A stretch of DNA of 64,000 nt from Bradyrhizobium sp. 195 (lineage in GTDB: Bacteria; Pseudomonadota; Alphaproteobacteria; Rhizobiales; Xanthobacteraceae): positions 5,890,001 through 5,954,000 of the forward strand of contig NZ_CP082161.1 in the NCBI RefSeq assembly GCF_023101665.1, given 5' to 3'. The notes below the pieces were generated by a model. That model did not search any database. It had not been told where the DNA came from and was given only the letters and a program-made list of their open reading frames with translations. The position numbers and the translations under genes were made by a program. Below are positions 34,955 to 42,962 of the stretch, one piece after another; position 1 is the first letter of the stretch, and every line of letters begins with the position of its first letter.

Positions 34955-35712
34955 AGCTCGAGCTGAGCGATCGCGTTGCGCTCGTCACCGGCGCCAGCCG
35001 CGGCATCGGGCTTGCGATCGCGACGACGCTGGCGGCGGAAGGTGCCAGGGTCGCGCTGGCGGCGCGCGGCGCCGATGCGGTGAATGCTGCGTGCACAACA
35101 ATCGGCAGCAGCGCGTCGGCTCACGTCGCCGACGTCACCGACCCGGCCGCGGCGAAAGCGCTGGTCGAAAGCGTCGAGAAACAATGGGGCCGGCTCGACA
35201 TCCTGGTCTGCAATGTCGGCAGCGGCGCCTCCGTCCCGCCGGGCAGGGAAACTGCGGCGGAATGGTCGCGGATCATCGATCTCAACCTGTTCGCTGCGAC
35301 CAACATGATCGAAGCGGCGCGGCCGCTGATGGCAAAGGGCAGCGGCGACGGGGCCATCGTCTGCATCTCCTCGATCGCAGGCATGGCGGCGCTTGGTGCA
35401 CCCGTCACCTACTATGCCGCCAAAGCCGCGCTGAATGCGACCGTGCGCGGCCTGGCGCGGCCGCTCGCGCTCGAAGGCATTCGCATCAATGCGGTCGCCC
35501 CCGGAAATATCCTGAGCGCGGACGGCACCTGGGCGCGCAAGATCGCCGAAAACAAGCAGGCGGTCGACGATATGCTCCAGCGCGAGGTGGCGCTGCGCCG
35601 GCTCGGCACCCCCGAGGAGATCGCCGATGTCGTTACCTTCCTTGCATCGCCCCGCGCCGCCTTCATCACCGGAAGCGTGATGGTGGCCGACGGCGGCCAG
35701 CTCAGAAGCTGA
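34951..35712 (+). CDS. Short-chain dehydrogenase/reductase, set A (2)
   Basis: 253 residues. LVTGASRGIGLAIA nucleotide loop, LVCNVGSGA, CISSIAGMAALGAPVTYYAAK with catalytic Ser-Tyr-Lys, and C-terminal FITGSVMVADGGQ. Coupled to the upstream TIM-barrel gene by a 4-base overlap. Substrate unknown; probably part of sugar tailoring in set A. Confidence 0.85.
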   Translation: MKLELSDRVALVTGASRGIGLAIATTLAAEGARVALAARGADAVNAACTTIGSSASAHVADVTDPAAAKALVESVEKQWGRLDILVCNVGSGASVPPGRETAAEWSRIIDLNLFAATNMIEAARPLMAKGSGDGAIVCISSIAGMAALGAPVTYYAAKAALNATVRGLARPLALEGIRINAVAPGNILSADGTWARKIAENKQAVDDMLQREVALRRLGTPEEIADVVTFLASPRAAFITGSVMVADGGQLRS

Positions 35713-35725
35713 ACAGGAGCCTTTG

Positions 35726-36565
35726 ATGGCAAACCCCTCCTCCCGCTACGACCTGACCGGACGGACCGCGCTCGTGACGGGCGCCGGCGGCCTGTTGGGC
35801 AAGCAGCACGTCGCAGCGCTCAGCGAAGCCGGCGCACGCGTGGTCGTCACCGACGTCGGACTGGCGCAGGCCGAAGCTGCCTTCGCGGCGCTGAAGCAGG
35901 CCACGCCTTCAGCCGATCTGATCGCGCTCGAGATCAACGTCACCTCGCTCGACTCGGTGCGCGCCGCAAACGATCAGCTCGCCGGCCGCGGCATCACCGT
36001 CGACATCCTCGTCAACAACGCCGCGATCGACCCGAAGGTGACGTCGAGCCCTGGCGTCATGCACTCCTCGCGCTTCGAGGCGTTCCCGGTGCCGCAATGG
36101 CAGACCGAAATCGCAGTCGGCCTGACCGGGGCGATGCTGTGTGCGCAGGTGTTCGGCGGCGCGATGGCCAAACGCGGCCGCGGCGCGATCCTCAACATCG
36201 CCTCCGATCTCGGCGTGATCGCGCCGGACCAGCGGCTGTACCGCCAGCCACAGGTGACGCGCGAAGAGGAACAGCCGGTGAAGCCCGTGACGTACTCGGT
36301 GATCAAGCACGGCTTGATCGGGTTGACGAAATATCTGGCGACCTACTGGGCCGATCACGGCGTGCGCGTCAACGCGATCTCGCCGGGGGGCGTCTTCAAC
36401 AACCAGGACCCGGCCTTCGTCGAACGACTGACGCGCCTGATCCCCATGGGCCGCATGGCCGATGTCGACGAATACCGCGCGGCTGTGCAGTTCCTCTGCT
36501 CGGATGCCTCGAGCTACATGACGGGACAAAATCTCGTCATGGATGGTGGGCGGAGCGTCTGGTAA
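35726..36565 (+). CDS. PtmA-like short-chain dehydrogenase, set A (3)
   Basis: 279 residues from ATG 35726 with AGGAG at 35715-35719. LTGRTALVTGAGGLLGKQHVAAL, LNIASDLGVIAPDQRLY, TYSVIKHGLIGLTKYLATYWADHGVRVN, SPGGV and TGQNLVMDGGRSVW. The central run LTKYLATYWA and the ends align closely with the PtmA of set B at 54822-55643, so the two are paralogues serving the two sets. Catalytic Ser, Tyr and Lys are all present. PtmA takes part in nonulosonate precursor synthesis in Campylobacter; its exact step is not settled. Confidence 0.84.
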   Translation: MANPSSRYDLTGRTALVTGAGGLLGKQHVAALSEAGARVVVTDVGLAQAEAAFAALKQATPSADLIALEINVTSLDSVRAANDQLAGRGITVDILVNNAAIDPKVTSSPGVMHSSRFEAFPVPQWQTEIAVGLTGAMLCAQVFGGAMAKRGRGAILNIASDLGVIAPDQRLYRQPQVTREEEQPVKPVTYSVIKHGLIGLTKYLATYWADHGVRVNAISPGGVFNNQDPAFVERLTRLIPMGRMADVDEYRAAVQFLCSDASSYMTGQNLVMDGGRSVW

Positions 36566-36635
36566 CAGAACCTGGGCCACGCACGACCCCCCAGCCCGAG
36601 GACATCGCCAATAGGAGCGCTCGATCACGATCACC

Positions 36636-38630
36636 ATGTCGGACTCGAGCCCAAATCAGGCTTCTCAAGTGGACTATCGCCCAGAAATTGATGGCCTTAG
36701 GGCAATTGCCGTTCTCTCGGTTATTTTCTTCCACGCCGGACTGGACGCGATTCCAGGCGGCTATCTCGGCGTAGACATATTCTTCGTCATCAGCGGCTAT
36801 CTGATCACGTCCATCATCAGCGCGGAGATGGAGGACGGCAGATTCACATTTGCCGCGTTTTACGAAAGGCGAGCCCGAAGGATATTGCCGGCGCTCATCG
36901 TCGTCTTGCTGGCCTGCGTTCCCTTCGTTCTCATCTTCATGCTTCCGCGCGAGGTGACGGAATTCTCGAAAAGCGTGATCGCGGTGTGCGCGTTCGTGTC
37001 GAATGTGTTCTTCTGGGCGCAGAGTGGCTACTTCGACAGGGCTGCCGAACTGAAGCCGCTGCTGCATACCTGGAGTCTCGGTGTCGAAGAGCAATTCTAC
37101 CTGCTTTTCCCCATTCTCCTGATGGGCGCCTTGCGATTTGGCCGCAAGCGAGCGGGCATGCTGTTTGTCGCAATTGCGGTGGCGAGTATTGCCTATGCCC
37201 AATGGGGCCCTCAGAGCAAGGAGGCTACCTTCTATCTAATGCCAAGCCGCCTCTGGGAGCTGCTGATTGGCGCCCTTCTGGCCTTATGGCCGGTGACGAA
37301 ATTGAGGGCTGAACTGCCCAATATGACGCTCGACATCTTCGTTGTCATCGGCATCGGACTTATCGGCTACGGCCTCCTCGACCACGGCGACGTCCGATAC
37401 CCCGATTTGCGCGCTCTGCCTGCCGTGCTCGGAGCCGGCCTCGTCATCGCGTTCGCCGCTGCACGGACGACGACAGGCAAGTTGCTCGGAAGCCGCGGTC
37501 CCGTCGCAATCGGGCTCATCAGCTACAGCGCCTATCTGTGGCATCAGCCGGTATTCGTTTTCGCGAGATTGAACGGCTTCAACCGGCCAAATGTCGGCAT
37601 TGCCTTCTGCCTGACAGCGCTCTCTCTCGTGCTGGCCACCTTGACCTATCGTTTCGTCGAGCAGCCGGCCAGAGATCGCAAGCGGCTGAGAATGCCGGCG
37701 CTGATTGCCCTTTGCTCGTTTGGAATGTTCGGCCTCGCCGGCGCCGGCACCTTCGCGATCGCCACGAATGGCTTCGAGAAGCAGAGCCTTTACTTCAGCA
37801 GCAACGATACCCGCCGTCTCTACGAACTGCTCGAGCGCAATACCGGTGGCGATTTCATGCGCGACATGGGCTCGGACGGCGATTGCGTGTTCTGGACTTC
37901 CCAACTGGAGCCCGCGGAATGGAGCCGGCTCATTGATTGTTCGAAAAGATACGGGCCCGCGACCGTTGTTCTCGGCGATTCCCACGCGATGAACATCTAC
38001 AATGCACTATTCAGGAACAACTACGGCAAATTCGTCGTTGGCTTGGTTGGTCCTGGATGTCGACCCTGGGCCAGGATTCCTGAATGTCCCTATGTCACCT
38101 TCGATAAGTTCTTGGAGGCTCATCGCGAGGTCGTCGAAACGGTCATACTGCATTTCTCCGGATCCCACCTCGTGGTCGACGAACATAACCGGCAGGAGCC
38201 CGAAGATGTGATGAGATTTGGAGGCAGGTACCATTTCAACGAACGCCCGATCGCCATGACGATCGACTACCTGCAAGCCCTGTCCAAAATGACCAGGACA
38301 ATCTGGCTGGGTCCGTTTGTCGAATCGAGAATGGACTTCCGCGACTTTGAAAGCATGAAACGGGTCGCGCGCGGTGGATTTCATCTCAATCCCGCGACGG
38401 TGGACATCTTCTCGACCCTCGACAAGCACCTCCGAGACAAGACCAGCCTGCCACCCCGGAACTTTCAGTACATATCGTTCTTCGATGTCATCGATCAGGA
38501 CGCACGAGGACTGCTGGACGGTGATTGCCTGATGTATCGGGATTCCGACCATCTCAGCGTCTGTGGGGAGCGCATCGTCGGGAAAAACCTCAAACCAGTC
38601 CTTCTGAAATACACGACCACTGGACGCTAA
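36636..38630 (+). CDS. OafA-type membrane O-acyltransferase with C-terminal SGNH domain
   Basis: 664 residues. Residues about 12-350 are an acyltransferase-3 membrane domain (YRPEIDGLRAIAVLSVIFFHA with the active His; PGGYLGVDIFFVISGYLI; FYERRARRILPAL). Residues about 375-664 are an exported SGNH domain with VVLGDSHAMN near 446 and DSDHLS near 636, the Ser and Asp-His catalytic elements. Such fusions acetylate or acylate surface polysaccharides. Base composition is a little lower in GC than neighbours, a hint of separate acquisition. 3' end overlaps the convergent membrane protein gene by 4 bases. Confidence 0.9.
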   Translation: MSDSSPNQASQVDYRPEIDGLRAIAVLSVIFFHAGLDAIPGGYLGVDIFFVISGYLITSIISAEMEDGRFTFAAFYERRARRILPALIVVLLACVPFVLIFMLPREVTEFSKSVIAVCAFVSNVFFWAQSGYFDRAAELKPLLHTWSLGVEEQFYLLFPILLMGALRFGRKRAGMLFVAIAVASIAYAQWGPQSKEATFYLMPSRLWELLIGALLALWPVTKLRAELPNMTLDIFVVIGIGLIGYGLLDHGDVRYPDLRALPAVLGAGLVIAFAAARTTTGKLLGSRGPVAIGLISYSAYLWHQPVFVFARLNGFNRPNVGIAFCLTALSLVLATLTYRFVEQPARDRKRLRMPALIALCSFGMFGLAGAGTFAIATNGFEKQSLYFSSNDTRRLYELLERNTGGDFMRDMGSDGDCVFWTSQLEPAEWSRLIDCSKRYGPATVVLGDSHAMNIYNALFRNNYGKFVVGLVGPGCRPWARIPECPYVTFDKFLEAHREVVETVILHFSGSHLVVDEHNRQEPEDVMRFGGRYHFNERPIAMTIDYLQALSKMTRTIWLGPFVESRMDFRDFESMKRVARGGFHLNPATVDIFSTLDKHLRDKTSLPPRNFQYISFFDVIDQDARGLLDGDCLMYRDSDHLSVCGERIVGKNLKPVLLKYTTTGR

Positions 38631-39850
38631 CCGCTTCCGCTTTCACCCGCTGCCGCTTGCGTCTCTTTCTGTCCTTCGAGCATCTTTCCAAGTCCTTCAC
38701 TCGCCACGAAGGTCAACCCCGCCAACGCAGGTATGACGAGGCGCGTCTCGGAAAAATCGGCGATGAAGAACACGAGCCCCACATGGGTCAGGGTCGCCGC
38801 GCCGACGATGGCAATCGTCCGGGTGAGTGCAAAGGTCCTCACGATCGCAATTGCGAGTACGGGACTGGCGATCGCCACCACGAGCTTCATGGTTTGCAGA
38901 TTGCCGACCAGCTTGCTGAAGTCGCCATTCGTGACCAGGAACGACCTGTAGTCCGTTCCAGGATGCATCCAGATCAGCGCCTTCGGCACGGCCAGTGAGA
39001 TGCCGATCAGCAGCCCGAACACGGCCCATTCTTTCGGGGTCGGCCATCGCCGCTCGAAAGCCGCAAGGCCCAGAAGCGCGAAACTCGAAGCGAACACGAC
39101 GTCGGTCCGTCCAAAGCTGATGATCAGCCCGGAAATGACCGCGGCGGGATAGCGCCGCGACGTCAGCAGAAAGAGCTGCCAGAACAAGCCGCCCGCGATG
39201 AACACGGGGCCCATGCGTCCCGGATAGATCGCGATCTGCGTGTAGAACGCAAAGGTCAGCAGACATAGCCACGCCGCAGTCGGCGAAAGAAGCAGCGTTG
39301 CCAATGCGAACACGGCAAGAAACGACAGGGAATCGAACAGGTAGTTGGCGATGATATGGGTGTGGTACGTCGATCCCCCGTGGGTGCGATCGTCGCCGAA
39401 TATCTGGACGTAGGCCTCGGTAATCTTGGCGAGCAACGGCCGCATGACGCCTTCGACGGCGTCCATGTGGGCAAACTCGCGCTCGTGATCGAGGCTGAAC
39501 TGCATTTGCTCGCGCAGCAGGTTGGCTTCGTGCGCGGTGACGGACAGCGCGAGGCAGCAGCTCACGAGCAGTCCCAGCGTGACCGGATTGAAGAAGCTTC
39601 TTCTGACCTTGAACAGGAGTAGCAGCGGAACGAGGGCGACGACGACGAAGAACGCTATTCCGGCATACCGCAGCAGCCCCGGAAGATACCTGTCGGAGAT
39701 ATTCACCCAGTACCAGGCGATGACCAGAACGTTGGAAACGACCCAGAACCCGAGCACCATCCCCAGGGATGGGGTCTTCATGTGATCGTCGAACTTCAGC
39801 AGGCGGCCAAGACCGCCAGACCACGACAGCATTGCCCCTCGCTCCGACAC
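38627..39850 (-). CDS. Polytopic membrane protein of unknown function in glycan locus
   Basis: 407 residues with about ten hydrophobic segments and a larger extracytoplasmic loop near residues 110-165 (EANLLREQMQFSLDHEREFAHMDAVEG and DDRTHGGSTYHTH). No glycosyltransferase or polymerase motif is clear. Position within a polysaccharide locus suggests lipid-carrier sugar transfer or polymerisation, but this is inference. The start is uncertain; ATGs at 39832 and 39781 are alternatives. Confidence 0.7.
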   Translation of the reverse strand: MSERGAMLSWSGGLGRLLKFDDHMKTPSLGMVLGFWVVSNVLVIAWYWVNISDRYLPGLLRYAGIAFFVVVALVPLLLLFKVRRSFFNPVTLGLLVSCCLALSVTAHEANLLREQMQFSLDHEREFAHMDAVEGVMRPLLAKITEAYVQIFGDDRTHGGSTYHTHIIANYLFDSLSFLAVFALATLLLSPTAAWLCLLTFAFYTQIAIYPGRMGPVFIAGGLFWQLFLLTSRRYPAAVISGLIISFGRTDVVFASSFALLGLAAFERRWPTPKEWAVFGLLIGISLAVPKALIWMHPGTDYRSFLVTNGDFSKLVGNLQTMKLVVAIASPVLAIAIVRTFALTRTIAIVGAATLTHVGLVFFIADFSETRLVIPALAGLTFVASEGLGKMLEGQKETQAAAGESGSG

Positions 39851-39863
39851 TCAATCTCCCCGA

Positions 39864-40787
39864 TCAATGCTGCAGGATACCGGCGAGATTCATGTGCGCG
39901 GGACGCGAATGCTCGATGCCCAGCAACGTCCGCCGATTGTCGTTCGTGCGCTGCAAGTGCAAGCTCGCGAGCGTCATTCCGGTGCAAGTGGTAACCGTGG
40001 TCCCGCGACCGCCGAACGGCTTGAGAAAGTCGAACACGCGACTGCCGAACATGTCGACCACCGACATCTCGCGCGCACCGAGCGGCGGAATTTCGCCGAA
40101 ATCGCCTTCGATCTCCTCGCCGTCCGCGCGGATCAGCTTCGACGTCGGCCGGGCCGAATGAGCGTATTCGGGATCCGAGGAGTGATTGATCAGCATCACG
40201 CTGCTGACGATGTCGCTGGTCGCAATGATCTTCGGATTGATCCCGGTGAACCCGACATGTGCCTTGAGCCTGCCCTCGTTCAAGGGCCGGGCGAACGCGC
40301 CGGTGCGATAGATCGCCACGTTGTCCTGATCGACATAGGTCATGGAATAGCTGGCAGGCGAGGAACGGAAGCCGTCCATGCGACCACGCGACATCACGGC
40401 GATGACCAGATAGTCGTCCTGCGGCAGTTTGAGCGAGGCGAAAAGGCGCGACAGCTCGACCTCGACGGAGGCACCCGGCGCGTAGTTGTCCGGAAACTCG
40501 TAGGTCGCCCGGTACTCGCCGTCGCGCGACAGGACGTGCAGCCTGAACCTGAGCTTCTTGCTGAAGCCCGAGGCGACCAGGCTGGCGAGTTCAGGAACGA
40601 GATCCTTGACCGTCTCACGAAAATTCTTGCGCAGGCTGCCAGCGACGAGGCTGCGGAGATACCGGATGTCGACCGGACGATACCAGGCGGGGATCGAAAA
40701 ACTCATGCGTGACTCGACACCCGCGAAAGTCGGGAACATGAATCTGGGCTCGTAGGGCTTCCAGGGACTGGACGAGAAACGTGTCAC
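39864..40787 (-). CDS. Protein of unknown function, paralogue of next gene
   Basis: 307 residues from the GTG at 40787, chosen because AGGGG lies 7-11 bases ahead and the gap to the previous stop is 10 bases; a longer frame overlaps the neighbour by 41 bases. No signal peptide or membrane helix. The second half has IPPLGAREMSVVDMFG, FLKPFGGRGTTVTTCTGMTL and ASLHLQRTND, which align with IAPMGAIRVRTLDLFPE and EFKGTNIASPFSYYE in the protein at 40798. A beta-sandwich is plausible. Function unknown; conserved context with glycan genes only. Confidence 0.72.
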   Translation of the reverse strand: MTRFSSSPWKPYEPRFMFPTFAGVESRMSFSIPAWYRPVDIRYLRSLVAGSLRKNFRETVKDLVPELASLVASGFSKKLRFRLHVLSRDGEYRATYEFPDNYAPGASVEVELSRLFASLKLPQDDYLVIAVMSRGRMDGFRSSPASYSMTYVDQDNVAIYRTGAFARPLNEGRLKAHVGFTGINPKIIATSDIVSSVMLINHSSDPEYAHSARPTSKLIRADGEEIEGDFGEIPPLGAREMSVVDMFGSRVFDFLKPFGGRGTTVTTCTGMTLASLHLQRTNDNRRTLLGIEHSRPAHMNLAGILQH

Positions 40788-40797
40788 GGACGCGCCC

Positions 40798-41574
40798 CTA
40801 AAAATGGTGCAGGCTGAACTTGCCGTTGGCAAATTCATAATAGCTGAACGGACTGGCGATGTTGGTGCCCTTGAATTCGAGGGCGAAACCTTCGGCCGCG
40901 CCGATCAGCCGTTCAGCCTCGGGGAAAAGGTCCAGCGTTCTGACGCGGATGGCCCCCATCGGCGCGATCTCCGGTATCTCACGCTGGCCCAATGCCGTGC
41001 CGTCCAGAGCCATGAGCCGTGCCGTCCCGACCGAGACGCCTTCGGACGCCATGCAGGAGTTCACGAGCACCACGCCGGACTCCTTCAGGAACCGGGTAAG
41101 ATAGGATTGCATCCAAGCCGAGGTCGGGAACGGCGCTGCGGCGACCGGCTCGCGCTCGTGCGACAGCGTTATCGCGCCGTGCTGCGAGAAATATTGTGTG
41201 TAATAGCCGGTCGTCACCTTCCGTCCGGGACGAAGCTTGGTCTCGTGTTTCGGGACCAGGGCCATCGCGACCGTTCCCGAAACGTGCGGACACAGCTCCG
41301 AAGTCTGCAATTGTAATTGTCCGTTGACGCCGAGTTCCCTGTGGAAATACCCAGCCGGTTTGCCCGCTCCGTCGAAGAACCAGACGTGAGCATCCACCTC
41401 CGGGTGATCCTTCATGAAGACCGAGAAGTAGTTGAATGCGCAGACTTCCGTCGTGACAGTCTCGTCATTGCGCAGGTAGAGCACGGCGGGCGGATAGCCC
41501 CTTGCGACGGCCTCGCCAATCAGCAATTCACCGGGCATTCGACAAGACTCGGCGGGAGAGCAAGGGATCGGCAT
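40798..41574 (-). CDS. Protein of unknown function, paralogue of previous gene
   Basis: 258 residues, start at 41574 or 41538. Mostly beta-strand-like, no signal peptide. Segments LYLRNDETVTTEVCAFNYFSVF, DAHVWFFDGAGKPAGYFHRELG, NSCMASEGVSVG and IAPMGAIRVRTLDLFP. Shares its C-terminal half pattern with the adjacent 39864-40787 protein, so the two arose by tandem duplication. I do not recognise the family. Same strand and 10-base gap imply an operon. Confidence 0.7.
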   Translation of the reverse strand: MPIPCSPAESCRMPGELLIGEAVARGYPPAVLYLRNDETVTTEVCAFNYFSVFMKDHPEVDAHVWFFDGAGKPAGYFHRELGVNGQLQLQTSELCPHVSGTVAMALVPKHETKLRPGRKVTTGYYTQYFSQHGAITLSHEREPVAAAPFPTSAWMQSYLTRFLKESGVVLVNSCMASEGVSVGTARLMALDGTALGQREIPEIAPMGAIRVRTLDLFPEAERLIGAAEGFALEFKGTNIASPFSYYEFANGKFSLHHF

Positions 41575-42026
41575 GGACCGAACCGGCCGGCGGCTTTGGA
41601 CAAATCATACGCGATGTTCTTGCCCGCATGCTAAAACGTCGACGCGATTTCAGCGCCTGTTTACGCTGAGCCGACAGCAGAATCAACCGGGAACGGCGTC
41701 GCATCGAGCAGCTCGAAAAGACACGGTACGAGCACCGTCGTCTTGCTCACGAGCAGCCGGTTTCTACGACCGCGTGGCAGCCGGACAACGCGCGGCAGCC
41801 AGACAAGATGACGCTCTGCTCCCTGGTACAGGCGCCCACGATCCCCCTCTCCTGGAATCCTTGCATTGCCCCTGCGGCTCCCGTATGACCGAATCCGGCT
41901 ACGTGACCTGGTACCGCTTGAAAACAGGCCGGAACATCGTCTTTTCCTGGATCGAAACCGTGCTTCAGCGACTGCTCGTGCGCATCACTCCAATCACGGC
42001 GTCCATTCCGCCGAGGAAACGCTGAC
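41575..42026. other. 452-base divergent spacer with the shared promoter-like element
   Basis: Lies between the minus-strand gene pair and the methyltransferase gene. A 150-codon frame (41573-42025) spans it but has no family signal, and it covers the conserved element at 41859-41903, so I treat it as non-coding. A good ribosome site GAGGAAAC (42013-42020) ends it. Confidence 0.5.
41859..41903 (+). promoter_or_regulatory. Conserved promoter-like element, copy 2
   Basis: CCTTGCAT (41859-41866), CCCTGC (41870-41875), GCTCCCGTAT (41877-41886), ACC (41888-41890), GCTACG (41898-41903). First three blocks have exactly the same spacing as copy 1 at 29263. It stands 124 bases upstream of the methyltransferase start. 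Confidence 0.6.
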
Positions 42027-42911
42027 GTGCGCTGGCAAACAAAGGCGCGAGCGTTCTCGGTGCTGTCGAATATCCCCTGGGGCGAAGACTTGCACTATGC
42101 CCTGCAGCGCTACGTCACACGACGACTGCCGCGACCCGAGAAGCAGGTCAGATCCATCTACACCCTTGCGCAGCGGCTGCTGGCCGTCCACGAGAAGTAC
42201 AGCTTGCGGCCGCTGCGGGATTCGACCTGCTTCGAGTTCGGCGCCGGACGGGATCTGATCGTTCCGCTGGCCTTCAGCGCTCACGGGGCCCGGCGCTTCA
42301 TCACAGTCGACATCGAGCGCTTGGCCAAGCTGGAGTTGATCCGATCCAACGCCGCCATCGTTTCTCGACTGAGCGGCATTGACCATCCCGACATAAACGC
42401 CCTGGAGGACCTCGATCCTTCGTGGAGGATCGACTATCGCGCACCGGCCGATGCCCGTACGACGGGCCTGCCCGCCGCCTCGGTCGACTGCGCAGTCTCT
42501 GTCGAAACGCTCGAGCACATTCCCAAGCGCGACATCGCGGCAATCTTGAAGGAGCTGCGACGCATCGTGCGTCCTGACGGACTTGTCCTCATGCAAATCG
42601 ACTATGGCGATCATTTCAAAGGCTTCGATCCGTCCATCAGTTCATTCAACTTCCTGACATATTCCGAGGAGGATTGGGCTCCTTTCCAGTCGCGCTTCCA
42701 ATACGTCAATCGTTTGCGCCACAGCGAATATCTGCAGCTATTCAGGGAGGCAGGGTTTCAACTGCTCAGCGACCAACCTGACCGCCGGCCGCCGGAACAG
42801 CATATCCTGCAACGACTAGCACCATGCTTCAGAGCCTTCTCCGAAGAGGACCTTTTTACACTCGGCTCGCTGATCGTTGGCCGCCCGGCCGACCCGTCTA
42901 TAGGAAACTGA
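42027..42911 (+). CDS. SAM-dependent methyltransferase (class I, Methyltransf_11-like)
   Basis: 294 residues, GTG start with GAGGAAAC 7 bases upstream. Rossmann-type motif I is FEFGAGRDLIVPLA near residues 72-85, then FITVDIERLAKLEL (motif II), ASVDCAVSVETLEHIP (motif IV) and LKELRRIVRPDGLVLMQIDYGDHF. Probably methylates a glycan sugar or lipid-linked intermediate, judged from its locus. Followed after 51 bases by a large membrane protein gene. Confidence 0.8.
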   Translation: MRWQTKARAFSVLSNIPWGEDLHYALQRYVTRRLPRPEKQVRSIYTLAQRLLAVHEKYSLRPLRDSTCFEFGAGRDLIVPLAFSAHGARRFITVDIERLAKLELIRSNAAIVSRLSGIDHPDINALEDLDPSWRIDYRAPADARTTGLPAASVDCAVSVETLEHIPKRDIAAILKELRRIVRPDGLVLMQIDYGDHFKGFDPSISSFNFLTYSEEDWAPFQSRFQYVNRLRHSEYLQLFREAGFQLLSDQPDRRPPEQHILQRLAPCFRAFSEEDLFTLGSLIVGRPADPSIGN

Positions 42912-42962
42912 AGATCGCCATTTCCCGGTTGCTTGGCCGAAGCCCATTGTAGAGATCTCCCG

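Noticed and set aside
41573..42025. 150-codon plus-strand frame in the spacer
   Set aside because: Contains the shared promoter-like element and has no recognised domain or conserved start.
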